A stretch of DNA of 64,000 bases, from NCBI RefSeq assembly GCF_000763385.1, contig NZ_JQFA01000004.1:62001-126000 (forward strand), given 5' to 3'. Under the pieces are notes generated by a model. The model saw only the letters and a program-made list of their open reading frames with translations, was not told the DNA's origin and ran no database searches. Below, one piece after another: positions 35,870 to 43,987 of the stretch (its first letter is position 1; every line of letters starts with the position of its first letter). This DNA comes from Leptolyngbya sp. KIOST-1. Lineage in GTDB: Bacteria > Cyanobacteriota > Cyanobacteriia > Phormidesmidales > Phormidesmidaceae. The position numbers and the translations under genes were made by a program.

Positions 35870-37102
35870 CCCGCGACGCTGTTGCCACTGGTGCAGACAC
35901 AGGCGCAGATCGGCGATCGCCACCTCGATTGGCACCTGGGCCCATCGCTGCTGCCACAGGCCTGCGGCCTGCTGGCGCTGCTCCACCCGCAGCAGCAATT
36001 CGCCCACCGTTGCTGACTCCTTGACCGCCTGACACAGATCGCCCAGGGGCACCGCCCACTGGCTGGCCAGCCGCACCAGGCGGGAGGGGGCCAGAAAACC
36101 GGGGGAGGACGGGCTTTCCACCGTCTGTCGCCAGTAGCGGCGCAGCTGCCGGCGGGCCAGCAGCTGCGCCTCAATCTCTGCCGCCGACGCAACGAAAAAT
36201 GCCTGTCGCCGCTGCCCCAGAGCCTGAAACTGACTGAGGCGATCGGCCAACCCCAGGGCGGCCCGCCCCTGGGGCCGGGCTGAGGTCGTCACCCGCATGA
36301 GGTAGCTGTGACGCACCCTGGCCCCAGCAGCGATCAGAGATTGGTAGAACGCTACGTCTTCGCCCGTTTGCACCGGGGGTAATCCTCCGGCCTGGGCATA
36401 CATCTGCTGGGTAACCGCGAAGTTGGCCCCAAAAAACTGGTAGTGGCGGGGAGAGCGATCGAAGGGGTCAGGGTCGAGGTAATCCTCCAGCCGCTTGATC
36501 AAGTAGCGATACCCCACGAAGCGCAGGTAGGATGCCCTGGTGGCTTTGTCCAGCGCCGATCGCTCGGCCTGGTGAATGACCGTGCGGCCACCTACGGCGT
36601 CGGCCCCCTGCTCAATTTCCTGCAAAATAGCGGCCACCCAGCGGCGATCGACCTGGCTATCGCCATCGGTAGAGGCAATGATGCCCCGACTGCAGCTCAA
36701 CCGCTGCAGCCGCCAGTAGGCTTCATCCATTAGCAGCTGGCGCACCCGCCCAATGCAGGCGTCTGCCTGGGGCAGCGATCGCTCGACCACGTGAATCGGC
36801 ACCTGGGGATGCTGGCGAGCAACCCGCCGGGCGATCGCCGCCGACGCATCGGTGCAATTGTTGGCCAGGACGATCACCTCGTAGCAGCCAGATACCAGGG
36901 GGGTATTCTCAAAATCAGTCTGGTCAACCAGGGCCAGCAGAGATTTGAGCAAAATCTCGGCCTCATTGCGTACCGGCACAATCACCGACACCCGAGTTTG
37001 AGGCAGCGGTAGCTGAGCAATTCCCAGGGGGGACGATCGCCGGCCGTCCTCCAGTTCAGCCATAGAAGAGCTGGAAATTGCCGCCAAGCAATCACCTTGC
37101 AT
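35846..37102 (-). CDS. Family 2 glycosyltransferase
   Basis: 418 residues. GT-A fold: VSVIVPVRNEAEILLKSLLALV, EVIVLANNCTDASAAIAR, metal-binding DGDSQVD (ASTDGDSQVDRRWVAAIL), HYQFFGANFAVTQQMYAQAGG and the acceptor-site TGEDVAFYQSL. No transmembrane helix, so it is a soluble or peripheral enzyme. The C-terminal ~120 residues are Gln/Arg-rich helices. Convergent with the methyltransferase; position suggests the same pathway. ATG 37102, alternative 37063. Confidence 0.88.
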   Translation of the reverse strand: MQGDCLAAISSSSMAELEDGRRSSPLGIAQLPLPQTRVSVIVPVRNEAEILLKSLLALVDQTDFENTPLVSGCYEVIVLANNCTDASAAIARRVARQHPQVPIHVVERSLPQADACIGRVRQLLMDEAYWRLQRLSCSRGIIASTDGDSQVDRRWVAAILQEIEQGADAVGGRTVIHQAERSALDKATRASYLRFVGYRYLIKRLEDYLDPDPFDRSPRHYQFFGANFAVTQQMYAQAGGLPPVQTGEDVAFYQSLIAAGARVRHSYLMRVTTSARPQGRAALGLADRLSQFQALGQRRQAFFVASAAEIEAQLLARRQLRRYWRQTVESPSSPGFLAPSRLVRLASQWAVPLGDLCQAVKESATVGELLLRVEQRQQAAGLWQQRWAQVPIEVAIADLRLCLHQWQQRRGLRSLVEV

Positions 37103-37422
37103 AGTAATCCTTTTAGGGAAGAAAAATAGGCAAAGCCGGATTGGCAGAAACGCCCTTTCGCCTGCTCTTTACCATAGGCTCTGGCCCTAGCCCCACAAAT
37201 CACTCTTCTGATAGAACTCAATCCCCGGGGGCCCAACGAAGGCCGGAAGGGATAATTTTGGTGGCGTTGCTGAATGCAGGTATGATATGCCCCCCAATTC
37301 TGAGGGAGTCGAGATCTCAAAGTCCCCCAGAACTGGGGGACTTAAGGGGGCAATGAAAGGACGTCAAGTTTACAGATGCATTACTCAATTGAGCAACGCC
37401 GTTTTGGTAAACACCTTCGTGC
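37103..37422. other. Intergenic region between GT2 and SDR genes
   Basis: 320 bp, mostly taken up on its right side by the MITE-like element at 37263-37401. The left 160 bp (37103-37262) shows no gene; it probably holds the promoter of the minus-strand glycosyltransferase. Confidence 0.6.
37263..37401. mobile_element. Probable MITE (138 bp) with terminal inverted repeats and near-perfect target duplication
   Basis: Left end GGCGTTGCTGAAT (37263-37275) and right end ATTGAGCAACGCC (37388-37400) are inverted repeats with one mismatch in 13. ATTTTGGT directly before the left end (37255-37262) matches GTTTTGGT directly after the right end (37401-37408) in 7 of 8, as expected of a target-site duplication. 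Inside is an 11-bp perfect stem AAGTCCCCCAG/CTGGGGGACTT (37320-37343). No coding capacity. The GGCGTTGCTGA end resembles IS4/IS5-type termini; family not established. Confidence 0.75.
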
Positions 37423-38283
37423 CTAGGCTCCGACGACGACACCACCGTTGGGGTGCAGCACCTGACCCGCCATATAAGATGCATCTTCAGAGGCTAAAAA
37501 GACAAAGCTAGGCGCAACTTCCTTGGGTTGACCAGGGCGTTTCATCGGCACCTGCTGGCCAAAGTTCGACACATCGTCGCCTTCAAACGCATCGGGAATA
37601 AAGGGTGTCCAAATTGGTCCGGGGGCTACCCCGTTAACGCGAATGCCCTTCTCCAGCATGGGTGCGGCGAGGGAACGGGTAAAGGCCAAAATGGCCCCTT
37701 TGGTGGTGGAATAGCTCAGCAGACTGGCATTGCCCTTGTAGGCATTGATCGACGTGGTGTTGATGATGGCGCTACCTGGCTGCATGTGGGGGGTTGCAGC
37801 CTTGGCAAAGTAGAACATCGAAAAGATATTGGTGGCAAATACATCGCCCAGGCGAGCCGCATCAATTTCCTCTAGGCTGGGCTCCTGGTACTGCACTGCC
37901 GCATTGTTGACCAAAATATCGAGTTTGCCAAACTCCTGAACCGTTTTCTGCACGGCTTGATGGCAAAACTGCTCGTTGCGAATGTCTCCCGGAATCAGCA
38001 GACAGCGCCGTCTGTAATCCTCCACCGCCTGCTTGGTTTCCTCAGCATCTCCGTGCTCGTCGAGGTAGACAATGGCGACATCGGCCCCCTCTTTCGCGTA
38101 GTACACCGCCACCGAGCGACCAATGCCGCTATCGCCCCCCGTAATCAGTGCCACCTTGTCTTGAAGTTTGCCGCTGCCCTTGTAGTTGGGATCGTCGTAC
38201 TGCGGTCTGGGGGCCATGTCTGATTCCAGCGCCGGGGTGCGCTCCTGGGTTTGGGCTGGAATTTGGTCGGGGGTAATGGGCAT
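37423..38283 (-). CDS. Short-chain dehydrogenase/reductase (YghA-like)
   Basis: 286 residues, classical SDR with an N-terminal extension (PAQTQERTPALESDMAPRPQYDDPNYKGSGKLQDK) typical of the YghA/GsiB-induced oxidoreductase group. Cofactor motif ITGGDSGIGRSVAVYYAKEG, NNAA, catalytic Ser (NTTSINAYKG), Tyr-x3-Lys (YSTTK) and PGPIWTPFIP. Probably NADPH-dependent and linked to general stress; substrate unknown. Confidence 0.9.
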   Translation of the reverse strand: MPITPDQIPAQTQERTPALESDMAPRPQYDDPNYKGSGKLQDKVALITGGDSGIGRSVAVYYAKEGADVAIVYLDEHGDAEETKQAVEDYRRRCLLIPGDIRNEQFCHQAVQKTVQEFGKLDILVNNAAVQYQEPSLEEIDAARLGDVFATNIFSMFYFAKAATPHMQPGSAIINTTSINAYKGNASLLSYSTTKGAILAFTRSLAAPMLEKGIRVNGVAPGPIWTPFIPDAFEGDDVSNFGQQVPMKRPGQPKEVAPSFVFLASEDASYMAGQVLHPNGGVVVGA

Positions 38284-38939
38284 GGGTTATCTCCGTAGAA
38301 AATTGTGGTTAAGGAAGTTGTAATAACAGACCCTTTGAGTTCAAACGCTGGCCAAGCTAGCCAGTCAAAAGGAGGCAAGGGCTGAAGCGCTGGTTCAGGT
38401 GTCTTTTTCCCGCAAGCAATCACAAGAAATTTGGATAGAAAACCTGGAAAGTCCTACCCAAATGCCTCTGTACTCTCTAGCTGGGTCTCAGATAAAATCT
38501 GCCCTCAATGTAACGAGTGTAAATACATCGGTTATCTTTCCTTAGGGTGAACCCCCAGTTCTGGACTGGCCCCGCTGGAACCCTACCTTCGAACGCGATC
38601 CACTAATAAACTGCCGGGCTAAGAATTGTAGACCAGTCAGTTTTTAAGGCTAAGGTTTTTGGTTCCCTACAGGCGTGGCAGCAAATTACTTTAGCCCCTA
38701 GGGAAAATCGCCTGAGACAGCACGGCGATCGCCACAAAATCAACAACTAGAAACACAAAATATAAGTCCAAAGGCATACGACCCCTGGTGCTTCTCTGTC
38801 TCAGGATATAAGTTGTCCAGGCACCGTTATGCTAAAGTCAAACGTTATGCAATCTTTGAGAGTAAACCGCAAACTGGGAGCAACAGTAGCAACAGTATTT
38901 TCAGGCGCTGCTGACCTTAGACTGCGATGATTAGGCCCA
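38284..38939. other. 656-bp gene-poor region with one candidate small ORF
   Basis: Largest gap in the window. It holds the 28-codon minus-strand ORF at 38691-38777, CTGAAGCGCTGGTTCAG as a small dyad near 38382-38398, and AT-rich tracts. The right 150 bp likely carry the promoter of the hybrid kinase. No tRNA seen. Confidence 0.6.
38691..38777 (-). CDS. Candidate 28-residue single-pass membrane peptide
   Basis: ATG at 38777, stop TAA ending at 38691. It encodes MPLDLYFVFLVVDFVAIAVL followed by SQAIFPRG: one hydrophobic helix with acidic residues and a short polar tail. AGGGG sits 5-6 bp before the ATG. Small membrane subunits of this size are common in thylakoid complexes, but I do not recognise this one. 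It is too short to prove by eye. Confidence 0.4.
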   Translation of the reverse strand: MPLDLYFVFLVVDFVAIAVLSQAIFPRG

Positions 38940-41624
38940 ATGAAGTTACACCTCTCTTATCTACAGCCTAGGGCCTACGGCATAGCGTTTCTTAGCGTCG
39001 GGCTGGCTCTATTGCTGATGCAAGCAATCAACCCCGTTGCCGGTATGGCTATGACCCCGTTTTTACTGTTTTATGGGGCCGTGGTGGTAGCAGCCTGGTG
39101 GGGCGGCTTTGGCTGTGGGCTATTAACCACCGTCCTGGCCGCTATAGCCAGCAGCTATTTTTTTATGCTGCCGCAGCATACCTTCAGTCTGAGCCCAGCG
39201 ATCGTGGTTCGTCTCGCTGTCTTCCTGATTCAGGGCGTCGCCATCAGCGTAATTTGCGGCTCTCTCCACAGAGCTCGTCTGCATCTGGAGCGCAGTTCTC
39301 AAAAACTTCAGGAAAGCGAAGCCTCCCTCGGCCACACCAACCAATGGGTAACGGCCATTTTAGAGAGCATTACCGAGGGGTTTTATGCTCTCGATGGGCA
39401 GTGGCGGTTTGTCTACGTCAATCCTCAGGCGCTGCGTCTGTTTAAGCGTCCCCTCGACGATCTGCTGGGGCACCCGATCTGGGAAGTGCTGCCCACCCTG
39501 GAGGGCACCGCTATGGGCGATGCCTTTCGGCAGGTCATGGCCACCCGGCGATCGCAGGTGGTTGAAGCACCGGGGCTAGTCCATCCCGATCGCCTGTTTG
39601 AAACCCACATGAATCCGCTGGTCAACGGCCTGGCGGTCTACTTTCGTGACCTGACCGATCGCCGCCAGGACGAGCGCCGGCTAAGGCAGCAAATACAAAT
39701 GCTGGATCTGGCCAACGACAGCATCATTATTCGAGAGCTAGACAGCGCCGTCATTACCTACTGGAACCAGGGGGCGGCGCGGCGCTACGGTTGGTCGGCA
39801 GCCGAGGCGGTGGGGCAATCGGCGACGGACCTACTGAATACAATCTTGCCCCAGCCGTTTGACACCCTGCGTAGGGCCATTCTGCAGGAGGGGCACTGGA
39901 TAGGGGAGCTGATTCAGACCACTCGCAGCGGACGCACGGTGATCATGAGCAGCCGCTGGACGCTCCAGCAGACCCCAACGGGTGAGCCCGATGCCATTCT
40001 CGAAATCAATTACGACGTCACCGAGCAAAAGCATACGGAAGCGGCCCTGCGCAAGAGTGAACTGCACTTCCGCACCCTGGCCGACTCGATGCCGCAGATG
40101 TTTTGGACGGCCCAGACCGATGGCCAGCTCGAGTACTGCAACCAGCGCTGGTACCACTACACAGGGCTGAATGCGGCCCAGAGCTACGCCCAGGGCTGGG
40201 TGTCGGTGCTGCACCCCGACGACCAGACCGGCTGCCAGGCCGCCTGGGCGGAGGCCCTGCAGACGGGGCAGCCGCTGGCTCTAGAGGCCAGACCCCGGCG
40301 GGCCGTAGATGGCCAGTACCGCTGGCACCTGGTGCGGGCGTTTCCGCTCCAGGGGGAACGGGGCGAAGTGCTGCGCTGGTTTGGCTCCCTGACGGATATT
40401 CACGACCAGAAGCTGACCCTGGCCGAGCGCGATCGCGCCCTGGCCCAGGAGCGGGTGGCCCGCACCGAGGCGGAGGCCGCCAGCCGCATCAAGGACGAGT
40501 TTCTGGCGATGCTCTCCCACGAGCTGCGCACCCCCCTCAACCCAATTCTGGGCTGGGTGTCGCTGCTGCGATCGCGCTCCTTCGATGAAACCACCCGATC
40601 CCGAGCCCTCGAAACCATTGAGCGCAATGCCAAAATTCAGGCCGAGCTGATCGAAGACCTGCTGGATGTATCCCGCATTCTGCGGGGCAAACTGAACCTG
40701 GATATTGCCACCGTGAACCTGGCCAGCGTGATCGAGGCCGCCCTCGAAACCGTGCGACTGTCGGCCCAGGCCAAGGCCATTGCTCTGCACACCGAGGTTG
40801 ACCCCGCAGTGGGGGCAATTGCGGGCGACTACAACCGCCTTCAGCAGATCGTGTGGAACCTGCTTTCAAACGCCGTCAAGTTCACCCCCGAGGGGGGAGC
40901 CGTGACCGTCAGGCTCTATCGGGATGGCACCTGCGCCACCCTTGAGGTGGAGGATACGGGCCAGGGCATTCGCGCCGACTTTTTACCCCATGTCTTTGAG
41001 CAGTTTCGCCAGGCCGACAGCAGCAGCACCCGCGCCTTTGGTGGCCTGGGCCTGGGCCTGGCGATTGTGCGCTACCTGAGTGAGCTGCACGGCGGGAGCG
41101 TGGCGGTGGCCAGCCCCGGTGAGGGTCAGGGGGCTACCTTCACCGTGCGGCTGCCCCTGAACCCCAGTACAGCCCTGCCGCCGCCCCTGGCGATCGCCCA
41201 GGACAAGGCCAGTCTGGCGGGGCGCCGGGTTCTGGTCATCGATGACGACCTCGACTCGCTGCACCTGCTGACGGCCCTGCTGGAGGACTACGCCATGGAG
41301 GTGCTGACCGCCGCCTCAGCCGAGGCGGGTCTGCATCTGGTCAGTCAGCACCCTCCCGATATTTTGATCAGCGATATTGGCATGCCCGACCAGGACGGCT
41401 TCATGCTGATTCGCGCCCTGCGCCAGCGGTCTGAGGCCGAGGGAGGCAACACGCCCGCGATCGCCCTGACCGCCTATGCCGGTGAACAAAACCGCGATCG
41501 CGCCCTGGCAGCGGGTTTTCAACGCCATCTCACCAAACCCGTAGACCTGGAGGAGCTACGCCAAACCCTGATCGAACTCCTCCCCAGCGGCGAGTCCGCT
41601 CCCCATCCCGCCCAGGACGGGTGA
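38940..41624 (+). CDS. Hybrid sensor histidine kinase (DUF4118, PAS, HisKA, HATPase, REC)
   Basis: 894 residues. N-terminal four-helix DUF4118/KdpD-type membrane domain (residues 1-110). Three PAS regions follow: about 130-240 (WVTAILESITEGFYALDGQWRFVYVN), 250-365 (NDSIIIRELDSAVITYWNQGAARRYGWSAAEA) and 375-500 (MPQMFWTAQTDGQLEYCNQRWYHYTG). HisKA with phospho-His527 (LSHELRTPLN), HATPase (NLLSNAVKFTPEGG.. DTGQGI.. GLGLGLAI). C-terminal receiver with Asp812 (ILISDIGMPD) and KPVD. Senses an unknown signal and could pass phosphate to a separate regulator. Confidence 0.93.
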   Translation: MKLHLSYLQPRAYGIAFLSVGLALLLMQAINPVAGMAMTPFLLFYGAVVVAAWWGGFGCGLLTTVLAAIASSYFFMLPQHTFSLSPAIVVRLAVFLIQGVAISVICGSLHRARLHLERSSQKLQESEASLGHTNQWVTAILESITEGFYALDGQWRFVYVNPQALRLFKRPLDDLLGHPIWEVLPTLEGTAMGDAFRQVMATRRSQVVEAPGLVHPDRLFETHMNPLVNGLAVYFRDLTDRRQDERRLRQQIQMLDLANDSIIIRELDSAVITYWNQGAARRYGWSAAEAVGQSATDLLNTILPQPFDTLRRAILQEGHWIGELIQTTRSGRTVIMSSRWTLQQTPTGEPDAILEINYDVTEQKHTEAALRKSELHFRTLADSMPQMFWTAQTDGQLEYCNQRWYHYTGLNAAQSYAQGWVSVLHPDDQTGCQAAWAEALQTGQPLALEARPRRAVDGQYRWHLVRAFPLQGERGEVLRWFGSLTDIHDQKLTLAERDRALAQERVARTEAEAASRIKDEFLAMLSHELRTPLNPILGWVSLLRSRSFDETTRSRALETIERNAKIQAELIEDLLDVSRILRGKLNLDIATVNLASVIEAALETVRLSAQAKAIALHTEVDPAVGAIAGDYNRLQQIVWNLLSNAVKFTPEGGAVTVRLYRDGTCATLEVEDTGQGIRADFLPHVFEQFRQADSSSTRAFGGLGLGLAIVRYLSELHGGSVAVASPGEGQGATFTVRLPLNPSTALPPPLAIAQDKASLAGRRVLVIDDDLDSLHLLTALLEDYAMEVLTAASAEAGLHLVSQHPPDILISDIGMPDQDGFMLIRALRQRSEAEGGNTPAIALTAYAGEQNRDRALAAGFQRHLTKPVDLEELRQTLIELLPSGESAPHPAQDG

Positions 41625-41864
41625 TCAATTCCAGCGACCCAGAGTTAGACCCAGAGTTCAAAGTGCAATGTTCAACATGAAAACGCTTTGGGGTGGCAGC
41701 GGTTCAAGCTGCTCAAAGGGCAGACTTGTTTCTACCCTGACGGCCTGGGTTCGCCGGGCGGCCAGGGCGGTGCGAAGCGCATTTTGGAAAGATGCTGAGG
41801 TATCCAGCGAAAACAGCTATGATTGAGGTGGTTTTGCCCTATTCTTCCATCCTCCCCTTGACCT

Positions 41865-42986
41865 ATGGATAGCCTGGCCCAAACCCTGCTGTGGCTAGTC
41901 TGGGAAGCTGACCTAAAGGCCGACTCCAGCCCAGGTCCGCTGGTGCTTTCCCCTGCGGTTAAGGGGCTCTTAGCACCCTCTGCGATGGCCGTGGTAGCGG
42001 GGGCAATCGTGCTTGGCAATAGCCTGACGGCTCCGGCCCTGGCCAGTAGCCACCGCTGGGGTGGAACCGTCTACGTAGCCACCCCCGAAGGGTATGCCCT
42101 CAACGTGCGATGGGGCCCAGGCACCAACACTGGCGTCTACCGCCGGGTGCGCCGGGGTAGTGCCCTACAGACCTCAGGCGTGCGCCGCGACGGCTGGGTG
42201 CAGCTGGTCGATGCCACCTGGGTGGCCGGTAGCCTGGTCAGCAGCGCCCCGGTGGGCCCAGTGCAGCCCGACCGGCCCACGGTAGACGACCCCAGCCTGG
42301 CCACAGTCATTACACCGGAGAACTTTGCCCTCAACATTCGCTCTGGCCCGGGCCGCGAGTACCCAGTGGTGGGGCAGTTCGTCAACGGCAGCCGCATTCG
42401 GCTGACGGGGCGCTTCAACGTGGGCTGGGCCCAGCTGACCAACGGCAACTGGGTCGACAGCGGTCGCCTCCAGTACAGCGGCCCTATCCGCAATGACCCC
42501 GCTCAGCCCCGTCCGCAGCCCGACCCGGTCCCGACAGCGGATGTAATTGAACTCCAGCGGCTGCTGCGCCAGGCTGGCTTCCTGCCGCCCAACTTTGTCA
42601 TCAACGGGATCTACGATCAAACGACCCAGGCGGCGGTGCGTGAGTTTCAGCGGGTGAATGGCCTGCCCGTCACTGGCATTGTCGATGCCGCCACCTGGCA
42701 GGCCCTCTACCGGGCGACGAGCCCTACACCGCAGCCCTCGCCCGACCCCACCCCCAATCCCACCCCCAATCCCACCCCCGACCCACCGCCCATCGGCGGC
42801 GGTCAGCGACGGGTGGTTACCGATGGCGACGCGACCTCGGTGTTCAACGGCCCCGGCACCGAGTTTGGCTTCGTCAGAAGCGTACCGAATGGCTCAATTG
42901 TCAATATCACCGGACGCACCTCGGGCAACTGGTCCGAGCTGAGCGACGGCACCTGGATTTTTTCGCTGTGGCTGGAGCCCCTTTAG
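41865..42986 (+). CDS. Exported SH3-domain and peptidoglycan-binding protein
   Basis: 373 residues. A hydrophobic segment (AMAVVAGAIVLGNSLTAPALAS, about 38-60) acts as a signal sequence after a long N-region. Bacterial SH3 repeats at about 66-125 (ALNVRWGPGTNTGVYRRV), 145-205 (ALNIRSGPGREYPVVGQF) and 310-373 (SVFNGPGTEFGFVRSV); a PG_binding_1 domain between (ELQRLLRQAGFLP.. QAAVREFQRVNGLPVTGIVDAATW). A Pro/Asn/Thr-rich linker has TPNP repeats. Probably binds the cell wall; no catalytic domain. Confidence 0.9.
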   Translation: MDSLAQTLLWLVWEADLKADSSPGPLVLSPAVKGLLAPSAMAVVAGAIVLGNSLTAPALASSHRWGGTVYVATPEGYALNVRWGPGTNTGVYRRVRRGSALQTSGVRRDGWVQLVDATWVAGSLVSSAPVGPVQPDRPTVDDPSLATVITPENFALNIRSGPGREYPVVGQFVNGSRIRLTGRFNVGWAQLTNGNWVDSGRLQYSGPIRNDPAQPRPQPDPVPTADVIELQRLLRQAGFLPPNFVINGIYDQTTQAAVREFQRVNGLPVTGIVDAATWQALYRATSPTPQPSPDPTPNPTPNPTPDPPPIGGGQRRVVTDGDATSVFNGPGTEFGFVRSVPNGSIVNITGRTSGNWSELSDGTWIFSLWLEPL

Positions 42987-43382
42987 GGGCTATCATCCTG
43001 AAATTTGCTCCGTCAAACGCCGCGCAGCGGTAGCAGTGCTTCAGGACCAATCCCAGCAGTGGCAGGTCAGTCACTGATATTGAAAAAAATCTATGCTTAA
43101 CAAAGATTCGTAGAGCAAAATTCAGGGGAGGCCGCGATCGCCCCAGGGTGGGCCATTTGAACCCATTCACAGCCGGGCCTAACCGCTCTGAGCGGCGCTT
43201 AACAACTTGTGACTTTATAACGTTATGTGTAATATCTAAGTGAAACCATTGAGTCTTGCCTATGGCTGCTTCAAGTCCTGGGCCAGGCACCTCGGTGGAA
43301 TCCCGGTAGGGAGCGGCGGTCGAGACCTGGACTGCCTCGGTTTTCCCTATTGTCGGGTGAGTTGTGTGGGAGGACCCTGACC
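42987..43382. other. 396-bp intergenic region
   Basis: Contains the promoter-like element at 43207-43235. Left part has AAAAAAATC and HIP1 copies; no gene recognised. Confidence 0.5.
43207..43235 (+). promoter_or_regulatory. Sigma70-type promoter with a palindrome in the spacer
   Basis: TTGTGA (43207-43212), a 17-bp spacer and TAATAT (43230-43235). The spacer contains the perfect 10-bp palindrome ATAACGTTAT (43217-43226), an operator-like position for a dimeric regulator. Would drive the small ORF at 43383 and perhaps argZ. Confidence 0.5.
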
Positions 43383-43772
43383 TTGTCTAGCGAATCGGAG
43401 TCATCGATCACCTTCTGGGCGTTCCTGCAGGACACCGTCATTCAGGTGCTTCAGCTGGTGGATCTGCGGCTGGCCCTGGTGATAGCGTTGGCGGCGTTCA
43501 TGCTGGCGGTGGGGTTTGACTCCTCCGGCAACCAGGCCGAAGCGGCGGATCTCGTCACCCGCTCGGCGCTGGTACCGGTGCGAGTGTCGACTCAAGCAAT
43601 GGGCTGGGGCGATCGCTCCGTTACCCCCCAGGCTGGCCCCACAGCTACAGGCGATGCGCAACTGGCGACAGCCCGCCGTCTGCACCACGGCAACCTGACC
43701 AGTGCCATCATCACCAACAATCGCCTGACTGAGGCCCACTTTTTCACCGATTTGCCCGCTGGTAACCCATAG
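43383..43772 (+). CDS. Hypothetical small membrane or secreted protein
   Basis: 129 residues from TTG 43383, which follows GGGAGG (43368-43373). One hydrophobic helix (VIQVLQLVDLRLALVIALAAFMLAVGF, about 17-43), then GNQAEAAD resembling a signal-peptidase region, then a low-complexity tail. No family recognised. An antisense frame (43401-43832) is less convincing. Low confidence that it is real. Confidence 0.42.
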   Translation: MSSESESSITFWAFLQDTVIQVLQLVDLRLALVIALAAFMLAVGFDSSGNQAEAADLVTRSALVPVRVSTQAMGWGDRSVTPQAGPTATGDAQLATARRLHHGNLTSAIITNNRLTEAHFFTDLPAGNP

Positions 43773-43987
43773 GGGCGTCCCCGGTGACTGCCTGCGGCCG
43801 GTCGCCACCCTAATCTTCAGAACTCCTGACAACTGAATCGACTGCCGCGCTGAGGGCCTAAAATAGTATGTTGGCCCTCGGCGCTGTTTTGCCTCAGCGC
43901 CGGTTCGCTAGCCGGCCCCCGGACGAGCGGCTCTGCGTCGCCCGATCTGCCCAGTTTGACTCAGTCCCTTCACGTCAGCATCCTCCT

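Noticed and set aside
43401-43832. 143-residue minus-strand frame overlapping the 43383 ORF
   Set aside because: No hydrophobic or domain signal and no ribosome binding site; the plus-strand frame has both a ribosome binding site and an upstream promoter.
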